Assembly: GCF_002999335.1 (NCBI RefSeq)
Contig: NW_020312121.1
Location: forward strand, 1 to 64,000
Length of the DNA: 64,000 nt
From: Cyclospora cayetanensis
Taxonomy: Eukaryota; Apicomplexa; Conoidasida; Eucoccidiorida; Eimeriidae
Direction: 5' to 3'
The stretch's first letter is position 1. Every line of letters begins with the position of its first letter. The position numbers and the translations under genes were made by a program. Below are positions 15,212 to 26,176 of the stretch, in pieces. The notes under the pieces are model-generated. The model saw only the letters and a program-made list of their open reading frames with translations, made no database searches and was not told the origin of the DNA.

Positions 15212-17169
15212 ATGCCGCGTGTTCTTAGGCGAGATTTTCACTCCGCAGAGGCCAGACGTCGCTCGCGCCCTCCCTCATTCTTTGGTCAGAGGAATTTGGG
15301 CGAGTTTGGATCATTCGTATACCTTGTAAATCAGATTTTCGGAGCAAGTAAGTCTAGCGACGCAGCAGTCGCACGCATGCGCTGTCTGGCTGTTTGTCTG
15401 ACCCCCTCTCTCGCTGGGAAGACACGCGAAACAGTTTGGGCTGTACGCATGGCAACTCTAAAGTTTCGCGCTATTCTCGTCTTCGCTCGCTGCAGGCCTT
15501 GTGGCTGTCCCCTTGGTTTTCAAGAGCGCCGGCTTGCTGCCAGCTACAGCAGCAAATATATTCGTCTGCTGCAGCAGCGCTATTGCCTCTCTCATGCTGC
15601 TAAGATGCATGCAGCTAGTCCACGTAGGTCCCTAGTCGCAAGCCCCAAGGCTTCGCCGCTCACCCCATAAATACGCGAATACACATATATATATATATAT
15701 CTTCATATACATATATATATACATGTATATACACATTCATATACATATATATATACATATATATACACATTCATATACATATATATATACATATATATAC
15801 ACATTCATATACATATATATATACATATATATACACATTCATATATGTACACATTCATGTATATATACACACACACATGCATACATATACACATTCATAT
15901 ATATATATACATATTGATAGATAGATGCACACACATGTTTTCTTCTGTGCCCTCAACACTCTGAAGCCCCCTTCCTCCCCCCTCCGGTGCTGCAAGCAGC
16001 TCAGAGACGCTTGACACCCCCCTCAACATACACACGCCAAGAGTGAAATGTTGGTAGACGAGGCAGACCCTGTCGTGGCAAGCGAGGCGCATGAATGCTT
16101 GCAGCAGGTCTTTAAGGGCTTTTGCGCTACAGGGAAACAGCTGCTTTCAAAAACGAATTGAATACGCGGCATGTGTATCGTATTTCCTGGGAAAGCACAA
16201 GGCTGGCCTTGTCCAGGTACACCCTTAAACTCTCTAGTGGACATCCTATCGCATGCACAGCGGCATATGTGTTCATAAAATAATGAGACTGCCACCTTCA
16301 TACACGCCTTAAACGTCACGAGCAGCCCCCCAAATCACGCGAGTTCTTGAGGGACAACTCAGAAAAAAATGAACAGGAAATAAAGGTAAAGCTATCTGTA
16401 TACATCTCGTCTTTTTATCCGTGTGTTCTTGTGTGTGTATGTGTGTGTGTGCCTTCAGTTGTGTCTGTACATCGCTATGCAGGGAATGTGTGCAATTTCA
16501 ATTGTCGTAGTTAGCCAAGCTTCCGACCAGCTGTTGCTCTTCACATTTGGAAAAACTGCTGGTATAATTTCCTAATCGTTTAGAGGCATCTTTGGGTTCT
16601 TCTGCGAGAGAGAGAGAGAGGCTGTTTGTGTGTGTCCGTGTGTTTGTGACATTTGTTTGAGGCGCGTTGTGGTTTTTTGGGGCATAGGATGTATGTGTTT
16701 TTGTATGTGTATTTGTGTGTATGTGTATGTGCGTATGTGTGTGTGTATGTGTATTTGTGTGTATGTGTATGTGCGTATGTGTGTGTGTATGTGTATTTGT
16801 GTGTATGTGTATGTATTTGTGTATGTGTATTTGTGTGTAGGCTTTGAAGTGTATCCTCAGTTCCGTATACGATTTTATGACGTGGCCGAATATGCGGCAT
16901 TTTCTGGATTGTCTCTTCCGTGGTGTGGCACCGGCGGGGGCCCTGTCGAGACAGCAGCAGAAGTCTTAGCGTCTGCAGAGATCAGCATAACTTGTGGATA
17001 TTTGCTGTGTGCTGCCTGCTGCATTCCTCTGTCGAGCAGCAGCATGGAAGAGAATATGACGATCCAATATGCATCTTTTTTCTTCCTCATGCTGTCGATT
17101 GCCGTGATGACAGCGGCAGCTGGTTACAGGATCATCGCCTATGCGGCAGACGCCCCTGCTGCTGCTGCC

Positions 17170-17201
<32 letters not shown>

Positions 17202-20200
17202 ACCTCCTTTAGAAGACAGTGTTGGGTGGATGCAGCAGGCCGTTAAATTGACAGCTTCTGCAGCTCCTGGAATTCTCCCGCACGGCCTCGCTGCCGGTGC
17301 AGCAGTCTCAGCGATTGCGTCGACTCTGCCAAGTGCGCTGTACAGACACCCCTCTGCAGAAGCAGCAGAGGCAGCAGCAGCAGAGGCAGCAGCAGCAGAG
17401 GCAGCAGCAGCAGAGGCATCGAGCACAGCTGCCTCTTTTGCCAAGCCATGGGATGATGTTGTGGAGTCTCTCGTATACCAAGACACCAAGGCGTTTCTGT
17501 CGCAACAAGAGATGGTGTCAAGCGTTCCAAACAACAGCCAGGCAGGCGTGCTGCACCCGCTTTTACGGAAGGGTGGCTTTGCAGCAAGTCGTAGCAAAAG
17601 CAGTACGCGAGAGAGCAGCCGCGCCAACGGCAGTAGCAGCGTCGGGAGCGAGGGGAACGAGCATGGCATGCGCAGCAAGCACGACAGCGAAGGCAGCCAG
17701 AGGAAGCTGCTTCCTCGTGACACAGATAAAGAAGACGCGTCAATGGAGAACCATTCGAGAACCAACAGCTCACAGGAGACGGGCAGAGAGGAGTATCAAG
17801 AAGGCCTGCAATCAGCGCCTCCTTCTTTGCCCTCCTTGTGGGGAACACAAAATCTTGTGCAGGTCCTCTCCACCTTCATCGCTAGCTACTCCTATGTGAC
17901 TGTTATTCCTTGCTGGGCAAACGAAATGAAGCTCGATGTGCAGGTTCGAACAAACTGCGACTTCACACCCCGCAGGCATCCTAAGGCTTCATACCCATCC
18001 AGCACACTGTTTCGCGATTTCGCTGCTTTGCCCACCCCTTTCCCCCCTCCAAGCAACCCGTAATGTGCAGACAGCGGAGCATATCTTGTGCTCAGAGTAT
18101 CTTTTTCAAGTCTTGGCCATGCTGCATCTTTCCGATGACGCATTCACGACGGAGGAGCTAAGCTTCAGGGGCTGGGGTGTTGTGGAAGGTGCTTCTCTCT
18201 AGGAGATCTCAAGGCTGGTGTGGACGGCTTTCGCGCAGATTGAAAGGGCTGTATGGACAAGCACAACCTTCTGTGGCGTTACCTACTTCTTATTCGGGCT
18301 TGTTCTAGCCGCCGCATACCCCGCTGTAGCGTCGGATAATATTCTGCAGGTGAGTAGCTTTTTCCAGGCTTTTCTAAGAGCTAAAGACCACGCTGCAGCA
18401 GACGCAAAAAGCCACACTGCAGTTGTTTGTGCAAGCGCGGATGCGCGGTATGCGACACAATACATACAAAGAGATAGCGAGAGAGAGCAAGAGAGGAAGG
18501 TTCTTAAGATGTGCTTTTGTCTCAGTAAAAGATTTGAGCCGTGAAGGTACAGTGGATTGTGTGTGTGTGTGTATGTGTGCCCCGGTGTGGTCGGGGGACC
18601 CCTCTTTGCACTCAGGAGATGCTTCTTTCAAGCGACACTCCCCTCTTCGCTCAGATAGCGATTTTCGCCTTTGATCTCTTCACCATCCTTCCTGGTAAGC
18701 CTGGGTTTTCTGAGACTTGCATGCATGTGTCTGTATGTGTGTATGTGTTTGTATCTGTGTGTTTGTTCGTGTTTGTGTGTGTGTATGTGTTTGTGTGCAT
18801 ATGCGTGTGTTTGTATGTGTATGTATGTGTGTGTTCGTGTGTTTGTATGTGTTTGTGTGTTTGTTTGTGTTTGTGTGTTTGTTTGTGTGTATGTTTTTGT
18901 GTGTGTATGTGTTTGTATGTGTGTGTTTGTTTGTTTGTGTCTGTTTGTGTTTGCATGTGTGTGTTTGTTTGTTTGTGTCTGTGTCTGTTTGTGTTTGTTT
19001 GTGTGTATGTTTTTGTGTGTGTATGTGTGTGTTTGTGTGTTTGTGTTTGTGTTTGTGTGTTTGTGTTCGTATGTGTGTGTTTGTATGTTTGTGTTTGTTC
19101 GTGTTTGTGTGTGTGTTTGTTTGTGTTTGTGTGTGTGTTTGTGTCTGTATGTTTGTGTCTGTATATTTGTGTATGTTTGTGTTTGTTTGTTTGTGTTTGT
19201 GTTTGTTTGCGCGTTGAGAGCTGCCGCCTCGTCATCATAGGCGGCAGGGCATGCATGGTGGGGTTCAACCCAAGAATGATGAGTCCCCCAGTTGAAGGAA
19301 AGTCTGTGGTTCTTGTCTTCCTGTGCATGCAACGTAGGAATTTTGGTGTACTGCATTGCAACGCGGTACAATTTAGTGAACAGCGGAGTTTGTGGGAAGC
19401 GTCAGGCCTTCTGGATTGGAGCTGTTGCGCCATTTCTTTCGTCGTGGACTCTAATGAATGCGCAGTCCACCGCAGGTAGGGAGCGCAACTTGCCCCCCTC
19501 CCGCCCCCCCTCTATGAGATGTTTCGAAGAATGCGGCGTCGCACAGCACTTGACACGTCCTCCTCTAGAGCGCAGCATGTGTGTGGAGTCGTTTTTTGGC
19601 CACGCACTTCCGTAGTTCTGGCGCTTCCTTGAAATACGCATGTCAAGGGGTTGGCTGGTTCTTGCGGGGTGTCGCTTCGAAGATAAGTTCGTTCTTGAGG
19701 TGCTTTTCATTGACGAGAAGCGGCGTCTTTCACTGCTGCCATCACGCAGGTGTTCTAACATGGACTTCCTTATTCTTCTCGTTGGTTTGCAATTTTGTCG
19801 CGCCGTTTGCCATTTATCTGCGAGCGTGTCAGAAGCTCCCATGCGAGGATCCCGGTAGGCTTAAAATTTTGTTTTCCAGCATTTTCGCTTTTTTTCACGC
19901 AGCTGAGCCTCACGCTCTGTAGGCGTTGACGTAAGAGGCAGGAGTCGCTAGGGGCTTTAGAAGAATTAGTGCCCAGTGGTCACGAAGCACAAGAAGCTAG
20001 GACTGCATAGGGGTCGCATGAATATATAAATGTGAACATATATGCATATAGGGCTGCAGGCGAGAAGGAGGGGGTGATGGTGCTGCTGCTGCTGCTGTTT
20101 GAATGCATGCAGCTGCAGCAGGGGAGAAGCAAGTGGTTATCTTCAGCCCGAATATCCGGCATAACGTGCAAGGAGTAAGGCCGGCTTTGGCAGTGCGATG

Positions 20201-22514
20201 TTGTTTTTGCAAAGTGGCTTTTTCGAAGGAGTTGCGCTGCTCAAGGGAGGCTGGCGCTCGACTACAGGGGTGTGTTTTGCGTAAGATTAACGTTTGCGCA
20301 TGTCTGACGGTGCATGCGGTCAGGAATTGCGAGACCCCGACGCAGTCCGGCTGTCTCTACTGCAGTGGCTGCAAGCCAAGTTTAAGGACGAAAGTGTTGC
20401 ACGGGAGGCTGATCCGCAGTTGCTGCATTTGTTGCTGCAACCCTCGGCGGCAGCAGCTGCGGAGCACCACACGTACAGCACGCCTGCAAGCGAGCAGCGG
20501 CAGAAACTTACGCAGCAGGAAGCAGCGACAACGGCCATCGCTGCGGCTGCCTTGCAGCTCCAGGAGCCAGGCCTTAGCAAAAGTGGGGTTGTTGTTGTTA
20601 TTGCTCTGGTGCAGTAAAAATGTCTCGCAGCCGCTGGTTCTGTTCCCGAGCATGCCGCTTTTGGAGGGGTGGATGCTTGCTTTTTGTTGCTTGCTTACGC
20701 TCCGGGAAATGAGTGCGCGTGGAAAAGGAGGCACAACTGCATGTGCATGTGTTTTGTCTCGTGGTATGTCTGTTTGTCTGTCTGTCTCGTGGTATGTCTG
20801 TTTCTTCCGGCTCTGTGGTGGTGTTTCAGCCTTCAGTCGAATACTCGGAAGAAAGCAGTCGTACCATGCGGACTCCACACTGCACACTCCGGAGCAACAG
20901 ACACTCTTGGCAGCCGAGTTGGGAGCCGCAGCAGCAGCTGGCGATGTATCCGCTGGTAGTTCTTTGCAGCACCGCCTTCTGCATAGTGACAGCCTAGGCC
21001 TGCTGCGTAGCGGCTCGGCTGCAGGGGACTTTTTTCCGTCGGCTTGTTTCCCCTCGCCTCCCTTGTCTCCGCTGCAACACTTTCAGCACTGGAAACAGCA
21101 GCAGCCAGAGCATCTGCGCGAGCCCTCTCATGAGCCGCCGCTTTGGCGCATTGTAGAACCTGAGAAAAGCGACGAAGACACCGTCAACGAGTCCGAAGTT
21201 GCCGATCTTACCACAGATTTAGACGATGTTGCCGCTTCGCTCGCAGTCCAGAAACATTTGCCAGATTTGCTGCTGCGGCAAGCGGATAAGATTGATCGAA
21301 ATGTCTGGCTCGCGGATCTCCCCTCCCTTCTCAGCACTTCGCCTCCCCCAGAATCGCGGCGTCTGCGCCATCCCAAGCCTATGACAGGCCCCCTTGAGCG
21401 GGGAGAAGAACATGCAGCAGCCAACGGCGCTGAGTTTCCGCTGAGGGGGGATCCTCTCAGCGTCGAAGCGAGAAGTTTGCGTTCTTCGACGGCCGAGGAA
21501 ATCAGCAGAGCGCATCCTTTTTATAAGTCGGTTGAAGGCGTGCACGTGAGAGACGTGTCTGCAAGCAACGCCGCCGATGATGGCGGCGAGGATGGCACCT
21601 TGACTAAGGACCTTCTTCAGCGCAGCAGCAGTAGTAGTAGCAGTAGTAGCAGTAGTAGCGGCATGCTCCGCAGCGGGAGTATTCCCTTTGACAGTTTCTG
21701 GATGCATTCTAATACATATCCCCGCAGCAGCAGCAGCAGCAGTTCGCAGTTCTTCCCCCGACTGTCTGCGCCTGCCGGGGGATCTGTGGGGCCTTCTCTT
21801 GGTGGGCACCTCCACAAAGGGAGAAAACTGCTGGAAGTCGATTCGAGTGAACTGTCTCTTGGGCTAGGCAGGAGAGGCACCGACTTAGTCCGACGGATGC
21901 GCAGCAACAGCAGTTTGAATGCAGATGCAACCTCTGCAGAGAGAGGAGCCGCTGCTGCTGTGGACGAAGTCGAAGCAGCCACGCTGCTGCTGCGGCAGAT
22001 CAAAGAGGCACAGCATGTCGGAAATGACGTGCAGGTGTATCTGCTGCTGCAGCAAGCAGCGAAAGCAGCTGCTGCTGCCACCAGAAGCAGCAAAGGCCTC
22101 AGACAGCCCCTGGAGAGAGGAAATTCATGGAGTTATCTCGTGAGTTTTTTTGAACGCTTGCCCCTCGATTCAATTCTTCCCCCTTTCTTAGCACTTTCAT
22201 TTCAAGGCTCCCGATGGTTGCGGGGAACGTGTTTTGTGATGCAGCACCTGCCGGAAGGGCTGCTGCCTCGCTTACGACATTCCGAGACGCTGAGAAACAT
22301 CGGCAGCTTCATGCTGCATCCGCTTAGCCGGCTTTCCACTTGTGAGCCTCGTCATATTATGGGGCAAAGCGCGACATTTCCCAAGGGGCTTGGGGTACTA
22401 AGGCATGCCTTCCGCATACATATATATATATATAAAGTGTATATATACCCACTGCCTCTCTTCTTCCTCTTTCGCTCTCCCGTTTTCCCCCTCTCTTTCC
22501 CCTCATTGTCTCTG

Positions 22515-22548
<34 letters not shown>

Positions 22549-24324
22549 CCTCTTATCCGTCCTTCTCTTCCTCTCTCTTTCTTCTCTCTCTTTCTTCTCT
22601 CTCTTTCTTCTCTCTCTCTTTCTTCTCTCTCTTTCTTCTCTCTCTTTCTTCTCTCTCTCTTTCTTCTCTCTCTCTTTCTTCTCTCTCTCTTTCTTCTCTC
22701 TCTTTCTTCTCTCTCTTTCTTCTCTCTCTTTCTTCTCTCTCTTTCTTCTCTCTCTCTCTCAACCCATGCATGCGGAAGCTCGACAGCCCTATTCCCACAC
22801 GGCAGAGACAATGAAGACGTAGGGCCTCGTTGTTGTTGTTGCTGCAGCGCCTGCCGGAATCGAGACGACTACAAGTCCTTCATGGGGTGTACTGCCGAGT
22901 TTCGCTCACCAGCAGGCGCAAGAGCAGCAGCGAGCACGGCGACACAGCTGCTTTGAAAAAGCCCAATCATCGCCGAAGGTAGAAGACTTGCGAGCGAGTA
23001 GTACTCCGGCCGAGAAGCTGGCGCACAGCACTTGTCTGAGCAACCCCTGCAATGGAGTCTTGAGTCCTTCCGCTGTCTCAGAGAGCGGCACGCCCAACGC
23101 CTCCCCCGTCATTCATTTTCAGGAGATACAAGAAGATGCCGAGCAGCAGCAGGAGACAGCAGAAGAACACCTGCTGCCAGTCTTGGGTTCGAGGACTGGT
23201 TGGAAGGAGGCCGCCCCTACTGCCCGCCAGTCAGAAGAAAGAAGTGCTGCTCATCGCGTTCCCGACTCGCCAACAACCATTACAAAAGCAGCAGAACTGC
23301 TGCTCTCGCACACGCGTGCGCCTGCCGCTCCAGGCCAAGTGGCGTGGAACGAGCTGAGTAGAGCCGCCGTGTCTGCATCTTCCTCACCCCCAGCAACTCC
23401 TGTCGCTGCAGAGCAGAAGCTGCCGCAGCACCGCTTCAAGAAGCCCCCCTCTCTTTCTCCTTTCTCTCCCCGCAACAGCAGCAGCAGTGTCACGGATCCG
23501 CAGCAGAGGCAGCGCCATCAGAATGGCCGCCTTGCTCATGGAAGACGCAAGCTCAAGACAGCCGCATACCTCCCGAAGAAAGGCCAACCAGGAGCATCCT
23601 GCCCCCCAGCTGCGCCAGCACCAGCGGCAGCATCACCCGAGCCAGGAGATTCGGCAGAAGCCGCATTCGCGTACAGAGACATTGACCACGGAGACTCTCA
23701 CCCGATGGAAGCCCTCCCCACTATCCAGGTAGGTAGGAACTGCCCTTCCAGAGAGGAGGGTTGGCTAGCCGCGTATACCACCCGCTCACAAAAACGCTAG
23801 CTGCAACGCACACCCAAAGGGGCTAGCCGGGCCGTCCTCGTGGCTAGCCACACTTGCTAGCAAGAAGTACAGCACGCGAAACAGACACCGCACCCGTAAA
23901 GAGGCTCATTGGGCCCCATGTGGTGGACTGCGGCAGACAGAGAGGAGGAACAGAGAAGAGGGAACGAGACGCGATGGGCATGTGCAGATACATATGTATA
24001 TATGTATATATATATATATCGTGCAGTCTAGAAGCTCGCTCTCTAGGTATGCATTTCGGCAGCAGAGACGAGCTGCCTTACTGTGAGAACTACTGACCTC
24101 CTCATGCATGTGCTTCAATTATCGCCTGCCTACTTCTGCTGCAGGTGACGTATGCTGAGCCATCGCCAGTGGAGGAGGAGTTCCCAGGAGGGGCGCCTCG
24201 CCTGCCACAGGTTCAGGTGTTTCGAAATCCGTGGCTCAGAAAACACCACATCGAGTTCTCTAGGGCTCTACTCGTGGCCCTCGTCGCTTTTGCTGCTGCT
24301 TCTGTTGTCATGCAGATTCTGTGA
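15212..24324 (+). CDS. Amino acid/auxin permease (AAAP) family transporter with giant cytosolic or luminal loop, 11 exons
   Basis: A polytopic transporter of the AAAP (SLC32/36/38-like) family, expected to move amino acids across a parasite membrane. Phase-consistent exons: 15212-15347, 15496-15623, 16861-17943, 18239-18349, 18616-18694, 19338-19475, 19750-19854, 20346-20582, 20830-22139, 22913-23728, 24145-24324 (about 1440 aa). TM1 carries the family signature around residues 37-50 ([10 protein letters not shown], then PLVFKSAG). Further helices are in exons 3-7, including [13 protein letters not shown] (about 516-528) and [17 protein letters not shown]. The last helix is in the final exon ([19 protein letters not shown] before the stop). 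Two low-complexity insertions stand out: an Ala/Ser-rich loop in exon 3, including (AAAAE)n, and about 790 residues between the tenth and last helices. Substrate cannot be deduced. The small-exon junctions at 19854/20346 are the least certain. Confidence 0.8.
15697..15866. repeat. 34-bp AT-rich minisatellite in transporter intron 2
   Basis: The motif acacattcat recurs at 15731, 15765, 15799 and 15833, exactly 34 bases apart, separated by TATATACA stretches. Degenerate TA/CA units extend on either side, from about 15683 to 15925. It lies in the intron between exons ending 15623 and starting 16861. Confidence 0.9.
16624..16840. repeat. GT-rich tract with 42-bp higher-order unit
   Basis: TGTATG and TGTG units are organised into a roughly 42-base unit containing gtgcgtatg, seen at least twice between about 16690 and 16820. 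The tract runs up to the acceptor region of exon 3. It gives a spurious Cys/Val-rich reading frame upstream of the true exon start at 16861. Confidence 0.75.
18718..19215. repeat. About 500-bp TGTGTTTG tract in transporter intron
   Basis: Roughly 500 bases of TGTGTTTG/TATG repeats with almost no A/C on the plus strand. The tract occupies most of the intron between exons ending 18694 and starting 19338. All six-frame open reading across it is repeat-derived. Confidence 0.9.
22495..22762. repeat. CT-rich (CTCTTTCTT) repeat in transporter intron
   Basis: More than a dozen copies of a 12- to 16-base pyrimidine unit (tttcttctctctc) follow TGTC and CTCT runs. It lies between exons ending 22139 and starting 22913. 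It creates long artefactual frames: Ser/Leu/Phe on plus, Arg/Glu on minus. Confidence 0.9.
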
Positions 24325-26176
24325 GCAGCCGTAAATCGCTGCTGTACGCCCTAAGTCTATGCTGCTGCGCAACAGGCGTTAGCGGTAGTACAACAAGCCA
24401 TAGTACCCGCAATTCCTGCGTAGGAGTTGCTCGCGACGTGTTCTGGTTCTGGTGTTTCTATTTGGGGCCTTATGAAGGCATCCCCTGGTGGCCATGCTTT
24501 GTTTGGACTTCCCGTGACATGGCAGGCCGAGCAGCAGACGGGGGTAGTTTAGGAGGCAGGGGGACGCAGAGGAAGAGGTAGGGGGGAATGGAAAGGGGTG
24601 TCAGGTTCGTAGGGGAGGAGAAGTGCAGATACGGAGGGCAGCCCGAGGAGGTGAGGAACGTAGGAGAGAAACAGGAAGAGTGGGCAAGAGGCAGGAGGGC
24701 CTGGGGAGTCCATGCGACTTCGCCATATAACTGGGAAGGGAGGGGAAGGGAAGCAGCGGCGGCGGCTCTTACGGTAGAGGCACATGCATTAGAGTAGGGC
24801 GAATAGGGAGAGCTGAAACTGTAGGGAGAGCGTGTATTTTAGAGGGAACTGGCGGGGAGGGAGGAGAATTGCCCATAGGCTCTAGAGGAACGGGGGCAGG
24901 AACCACGCTGAAACAGAGCAAGAACAGGAAGAGACTGATGGAGCCGGCAGGAGAGGAAGCATCAGAAGACTGTGGGTGAATGCCTGGAGAAGATATCGTC
25001 ATCGCGCTACATTTGGTGCACTGCCCGCCTAACCCTACAGCCAAGCACGAAGTCCAAACCGCCTACGCCAATCCTCTACCTAGCCTTTTCGTGTCGTCAA
25101 CTTCTTTCGAAAGCCAATTATTGCCTTCGAGTTCTATGTTAGAGACTAAGTGGCCACGGTACAAGGTATGGCATATCGGCTTTGAGGGGGTTCAGGATTT
25201 AGACAACCGCCGGTACTTAGCATATTCGAAATCAAGTCGAACATGCTTTACGCGGCGCTTGATTATTCAGCTGAGACTTGCGTTATTGGAGTTGCTCTAT
25301 GATTTTAGCTTCATTGGAATTTGCCTCTACAATAAGCTCAACAGCGGTATCTTGTAGCTGCTCTGACGGGGGGCCCCGCCGACGCCGGCTGCTGGGGGGT
25401 AGCGCATATTGGCAAAGGCCTGTCTTTAAAGGATCCTACGCGCAGTTAGAATTCAGGCTCAGATGATTAGTGACGCAGTAAACAGAGTTTTGGCATGTTG
25501 GTTTGCTGTTGACGGCATGAGCCACCGAGGTCACCTGCTGCACTCCGGGGAGCCCATCGGGTTCTTCTTTGAAACTTGCTGCCTTTTAGTCATTCCGTTT
25601 GACACAAAGAGACGCACAGTGGCTTGAGGAGAGCATTCAGAGGGGCTAAAGCTTAGGGCGTAGAGCGTAAAGCCTAGAGTGTTAGGTCGATAAGACCATG
25701 AAGCAGTTTTCGGCCTGGGATCGACTGCGCGACTGTGCGCCTTATGCAATTTTCCCGAGGCCGTGAGACCAGAGCCATGGACTTGCAAAAGCTGCAAACA
25801 GTAAACGCTGCACATATTATCGGGGAATTGATATCGAAGAACAGGCTTATTTCCCCTGACGCTTTGGATATCGGGTGTTTCGGCGCATGAATGATGGTCT
25901 GTCCAGATCCCAATACGACACGTTAGTGGCTCCGCTTTATGGATTGCAACGCGGCAATCTCTGAAAATGGCCAATCCGTCCTGCGAACTCTGGGTCTGGG
26001 TAAGCTGGATGGCCTTGTTGCTACGTGCTGTGAACTTTGTAGTAGGAGGCAGCTCGCGTATCCCGCGCGCTGCATTTGCCTAATGATTTCAGAGTTGGCG
26101 AGCTAGGGCTCATGATAAGAGGTGCACTGTTTAAGGCACACATTATGCGCAACATCACGGCATCCAAACTTGGTCG
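24325..26176. other. Intergenic region with possible retroelement relic
   Basis: About 1.85 kb between the transporter stop and the large hypothetical gene. An AG/GGGA-rich stretch fills 24540-24960. Open frames such as 24980-25357 (+) show no domain. On the minus strand, 25531-25974 contains a short segment resembling an RNase H motif of Ty3/gypsy pol (IWTDHHS near 25890-25910). This is only suggestive. Confidence 0.4.

Noticed and set aside
18541..19479. Long overlapping frames on both strands (Val/Cys/Phe-rich and Thr/His/Asn-rich)
   Set aside because: Repeat-derived. The real exons are 18616-18694 and 19338-19475.
20103..20823. Start of the 903-codon open frame as a separate gene
   Set aside because: Only from 20830 does this frame look coding. 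Before that, 20346-20582 in another frame fits better, and splice phases link it to the transporter.
22405..22956. Ser/Leu/Phe-rich plus frame and Arg/Glu-rich minus frames
   Set aside because: Products of the CT microsatellite in an intron.
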